From: an uncultured Clostridia bacterium
Lineage (GTDB): Bacteria; Bacillota; Clostridia; TANB77; CAG-508
DNA: 54,375 bases
Direction of reading: 5' to 3'
Assembly: GCA_904387305.1 (NCBI GenBank)
Contig: CAJFLB010000022.1
Coordinates: 1 to 54,375 of the forward strand
The notes beneath the pieces were generated by a model that worked only from the letters and a program-made list of their open reading frames with translations, made no database searches and was not told the origin of the DNA. The position numbers were made by a program, and so were the translations under genes. This document shows, piece after piece, positions 52,080-54,375 of the stretch. The stretch's first letter is position 1. The number at the start of each line of letters is the position of its first letter.

Positions 52080-52101
52080 TGAAGGATAATATCAATATAA
52101 T
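52073..52101 (+). promoter_or_regulatory. Consensus promoter
   Basis: TTGACA 52073-52078 and TATAAT 52096-52101, 17-bp spacer, 21 bp before ATG 52122. Confidence 0.85.
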
Positions 52102-52121
52102 TCTTAAAGAGGTGGTTGTGT

Positions 52122-52823
52122 ATGAATGAAATTAATTATAGAGCAATGATTAATTTTGAAAGATTTAAAAACTTATTTTTAGCTCAAAATAAGAAATATT
52201 ATAGAAAAATGGGAATTTTTTGTTCTATATTCTTTATTCCATTTACAATTTTATTAATATGTGCATTTATATATGAACCATCTGGAAAAGGTATTTTATA
52301 TATTCTGACAAGTCTATTATTAGTAGGGCTAGGAATACTTCTTATTTTTAAACCATTATTTATTTTTCATACAAGAAAAAATATAGTTACTGGCTGGTTT
52401 CGTTCTCACGGATTAAAAAAATTAGAAGGTGGTTTTTCTAATTACAAGGTTGAATATGATGTTAATTTATCAAAATACGGTGTTACCGAAAAATTTGTGT
52501 CAAGAGTAGAAATTAGGTTTCCTTGGTTTTCCTTTACAGGAAAATATGTAGAGTACCCAGAAGGTGTTTACTTTACCTACGATGATGGTAAAAATAGTTC
52601 ACTTGTATATAATATGCTTGGTGTGAACTACCTTTTTAGAGATGAACTACAAGGAGAGATTTTGTTTATTGAAAAAGAAGTTTTAGATAAAAATCCTAAT
52701 TTAGTAGAAGAGATTAAAAAATCAATAGAAGACTCTAAGAAAATATACAAAAATAGAAATATATCTCAGGAAGAAAAAGAAAAGATGTCGAAATGGATAA
52801 CAAGTGTTAACAAAGAAAAGTAA
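52122..52823 (+). CDS. Two-helix membrane protein (YcxB-like)
   Basis: About 233 residues from ATG 52122 behind AGAGGTGG. Two membrane helices lie near residues 29-75 (IFCSIFFIPFTILLICAFIY; ILTSLLLVGLGILLIF). A beta-rich cytoplasmic part (VEYDVNLSKYGVTEKF...VEYPEGVYFTYDD) follows, then a charged tail. The layout resembles YcxB-like proteins, whose function is unknown. The next small gene begins 28 bases later. Confidence 0.7.
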   Translation: MNEINYRAMINFERFKNLFLAQNKKYYRKMGIFCSIFFIPFTILLICAFIYEPSGKGILYILTSLLLVGLGILLIFKPLFIFHTRKNIVTGWFRSHGLKKLEGGFSNYKVEYDVNLSKYGVTEKFVSRVEIRFPWFSFTGKYVEYPEGVYFTYDDGKNSSLVYNMLGVNYLFRDELQGEILFIEKEVLDKNPNLVEEIKKSIEDSKKIYKNRNISQEEKEKMSKWITSVNKEK

Positions 52824-52851
52824 ATTATAATAAATTTAAGGAGAAAAGAAA

Positions 52852-53022
52852 ATGAATAAAAGATTAAAAATAGTATTAGAAAATTGTTCACAAAATCATA
52901 AATGTCCAGCGGTAAAGATTTGTCCAGTAGGAGCATTGTCACAAAAAGATTTTGAAGCACCAGTAGTAGACTATGATAAATGTATAAGTTGCGGGAAATG
53001 TTCAAATAGTAGATTTTTCTGA
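52852..53022 (+). CDS. Small ferredoxin-like 4Fe-4S protein, possibly truncated
   Basis: 56 residues behind AAGGAGAAAAG. It has CPAVKICPVGAL and DYDKCISCGKCS. The second group has the CxxCxxC of a [4Fe-4S] ferredoxin but ends NSRFF instead of continuing to a fourth CP. The first cluster is a short variant. It may therefore be a truncated member of the 'KCPAxxxCPxGAL' family or bind one cluster. Its role would be electron transfer; partner unknown. Confidence 0.6.
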   Translation: MNKRLKIVLENCSQNHKCPAVKICPVGALSQKDFEAPVVDYDKCISCGKCSNSRFF

Positions 53023-53463
53023 AGAAATTACTGTTATATATAGATATACAAAAAAAGCCTAAAAAGTGCCCAAAAAGCCACGCATGAGAATCGATTTTAA
53101 GCCGTTTTTATTTTTTAGACATATAGTTTGTTGTCTGTAAAATACGGCAAATATAGAGAAATAGGCATTTTGGAGATTTTTTGAAAAATTTTTATATTAT
53201 AAGATAATAATTTAATATAATAAATAAAAATTTATAGATACAGATTAAAATAACAGATAAAAAATAAATTAGATAACAAGTTATATAGGTAAAACAAAAA
53301 AATGTCTTAAAATTGATTTTAATAAGTCATAAGAATATTGATATAACTATAATACAAAGGATTATAATAATAATGAATATAATATAAATATAATAAGAAA
53401 ATAAAGATATTTTGCACAAAACTTTGATAATCGAGCGTTTTTATATAAAATTCACAAAAAATA
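53023..53463. other. AT-rich gap without genes
   Basis: No coding frame is convincing. The only structured part is 53050-53170, with GCC/GGC-containing segments (GTGCCCAAAAAGCC, GAATCGATTTTAAGCCG, AAATACGGC) and AGACA...TGTCT, less AT-rich than the rest. Its origin is unknown. Confidence 0.4.
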
Positions 53464-53492
53464 TTGATTATTCTACAAAAATATGATATATT
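53464..53492 (+). promoter_or_regulatory. toxIN promoter
   Basis: TTGATT 53464-53469 and TATATT 53487-53492, 17-bp spacer, with an extended -10 (TGA before TATATT). Confidence 0.7.
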
Positions 53493-53556
53493 TAATGTAC
53501 AGTAAGCAATAAATTTATAAGAATTGCATATAATATTATTGCTATACAAAATAGCT

Positions 53557-53661
53557 AAAAAGTTGGTGAATCCAGCCAATAAGTGGAACTTAAAAAAGCG
53601 GTGTATCCAGCCAATAAATGGAACTTAAAAAAGCGGTGTATCCAGCCATAAGTTGGAATTT
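53557..53661 (+). ncRNA. toxI: ToxI antitoxin RNA: three 35-nt tandem repeats
   Basis: Repeats at 53557-53591, 53592-53626 and 53627-53661 share AAGCGGTGTATCCAGCC and TGGAACTT. Type III antitoxins consist of such tandem repeats; each unit, cut by ToxN, folds as a pseudoknot that inhibits one toxin. They lie between a promoter and a leaky terminator directly before toxN, the standard toxIN layout. Confidence 0.9.
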
Positions 53662-53668
53662 AAAAAAG

Positions 53669-53702
53669 AAGATTAGAGTTTAGGCTCTAATCTTTAATTT
53701 TT
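53669..53702 (+). terminator. toxI-toxN attenuator terminator
   Basis: Perfect AAGATTAGAG/CTCTAATCTT stem with TTTAGG loop, then TAATTTTTTT. In toxIN loci it sets a high antitoxin-to-toxin RNA ratio. Confidence 0.88.
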
Positions 53703-53772
53703 TGCTACAATTCTTAATTGCGTTTTTTTCAAAAATAATATATAATAGACTAAATCTAAGGAGGCAGATATA

Positions 53773-54282
53773 ATGATATTAAATTTAGAGATAGTCAGAG
53801 TTGATTCAGATTATTGTGATTATTTGAGACAATTTGATAATAAAGTAGCTTATAACAAACATGAAAAAGAATTAAGACCATTTATAGGTATATTATTTGA
53901 AATAGATACTTGTAAATATTTCGCCCCTTTATCTAGTCCAAAACCTAAACATAGAAAAATGAAAAACATGATAGACTTTTTCAAGATAAAAGATGGAGAA
54001 TTAGGCGCTGTTAATTTTAATAATATGATACCTGTAACCGATAAAAATTATACTTTATTAGATTTAAATAAAGAAACATTGACCATAGCAGAACTAAAAT
54101 ATCAAAAGTTATTAAAAGAGCAATTAAGTTGGTTAAATGCTCATTACCGCCAAGTAAAGAATAAATCTTTTAGATTATATCAATTATATAATAACGGAAA
54201 ACTACCAGATAATATGAAATTAAGATGTTGTAATTTTAAATTATTAGAAGGAAAATGTCTAGAATATAATAAAAGAAAATAG
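53773..54282 (+). CDS. toxN: Type III toxin-antitoxin endoribonuclease ToxN/AbiQ
   Basis: 169 residues of the ToxN/AbiQ/CptN family, sequence-specific endoribonucleases held inactive by ToxI RNA and released during phage infection (abortive infection). Characteristic parts are RPFIGILFEI, the active-site loop YFAPLSSPKPKH (residues 49-60, with Ser and Lys), GELGAVNFNNMIPV (75-88) and the helix LKYQKLLKEQLSWLNAHYRQ. AAGGAGGC precedes ATG 53773. All expected parts are present, so it should be active. Confidence 0.93.
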   Translation: MILNLEIVRVDSDYCDYLRQFDNKVAYNKHEKELRPFIGILFEIDTCKYFAPLSSPKPKHRKMKNMIDFFKIKDGELGAVNFNNMIPVTDKNYTLLDLNKETLTIAELKYQKLLKEQLSWLNAHYRQVKNKSFRLYQLYNNGKLPDNMKLRCCNFKLLEGKCLEYNKRK

Positions 54283-54305
54283 TAAGTTGTAGATTGGAGT
54301 TAGTT

Positions 54306-54375
54306 ATGAAAAATGTAATATATATATTAATTCAATGCACTTGGGGATTGCCACAAACATTGTTAGGATTTATAG
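54306..54375 (+). CDS. Start of a membrane protein (partial)
   Basis: ATG 54306 behind TTGGAG opens a frame running off the window: MKNVIYILIQCTWGLPQTLL. The hydrophobic start and QCTWG.PQTL.GF pattern match a conserved clostridial membrane protein family of unknown function. Only 23 residues are visible. Confidence 0.6.
   Translation, partial: MKNVIYILIQCTWGLPQTLLGFI

Noticed and set aside
53557..53661. Direct repeats as a CRISPR array
   Set aside because: Repeats are contiguous with no spacers, and a toxN gene follows. They are ToxI units.
1..54375. tRNA, rRNA or tmRNA genes
   Set aside because: No cloverleaf-like TTCGAAT arms, rRNA cores or ssrA ends were recognised on either strand, even next to smpB.

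Overview
The window is very AT-rich DNA from a low-GC Firmicute, most likely an uncultured gut Clostridium-like bacterium. This rests on AAGGAGG-type ribosome sites, TTGACA/TATAAT promoters, many intrinsic terminators, a T-box in front of tyrS, PadR, CsoR and DUF1540 proteins, and the MEP-pathway gene dxr. TAA, TAG and TGA are all used as stops. I saw no tRNA, rRNA or CRISPR array.

Layout. 1-2520: the tail of an unknown gene, then a repeat-rich protein whose frame breaks into a sigma-factor-like segment. 2691-7431: dxr, then a GH144-like/GH3 glycosidase pair. 7598-9866: an accessory patch with a Nudix gene, a dinD remnant, an Abi_2 (AbiF-type) gene followed by its own promoter and a small structured RNA, and a small gene with a duplicated start. 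9869-17136: asnB, a DUF5662 gene, rpmF, a TetR regulator, a DUF308 protein and a complete csoR-copZ-copA copper operon with a textbook CsoR operator. 17344-24421: permuted-papain hydrolase, PadR plus a SEDS-family membrane protein, methyltransferase, LD-carboxypeptidase and two GNAT genes. 24432-25881: T-box and tyrS. 26142-33814: orphan PemK toxin, VanY carboxypeptidase, three Cof-type HAD phosphatases mixed with broken genes, and a DUF1540 protein.

33911-44243: fba, a DUF2207 protein, smpB, two secreted/anchored low-complexity proteins, tsaC, an ECF sigma factor with an unusual anti-sigma factor, small zinc-ribbon and membrane genes, and an NAD(P)HX dehydratase. 44355-48330: a Xer-type recombinase and a class A PBP diverge from a 320-bp inverted-repeat element that carries their promoter -35 boxes. 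48441-54375: unknown genes, a decayed toxIN locus cut off by an IS110 remnant, a small ferredoxin-like gene, an intact type III toxin-antitoxin locus (three 35-nt ToxI repeats, terminator, toxN), and the start of a membrane protein.

Two themes stand out. First, RNA-based defence or addiction modules: Abi_2 with a candidate abiF RNA, and two toxIN copies, one of which has lost its toxin but kept antitoxin repeats. Second, an unusually high number of single-base lesions (frameshifts at about 1770, 13360, 20816, 21548, 28189, 31924 and 37150-37190, and an amber at 23421). These mean either active gene decay or consensus errors in the assembly. Dispersed inverted repeats near 38.4-40.6 kb and 45.4-45.7 kb are probably MITE-like.
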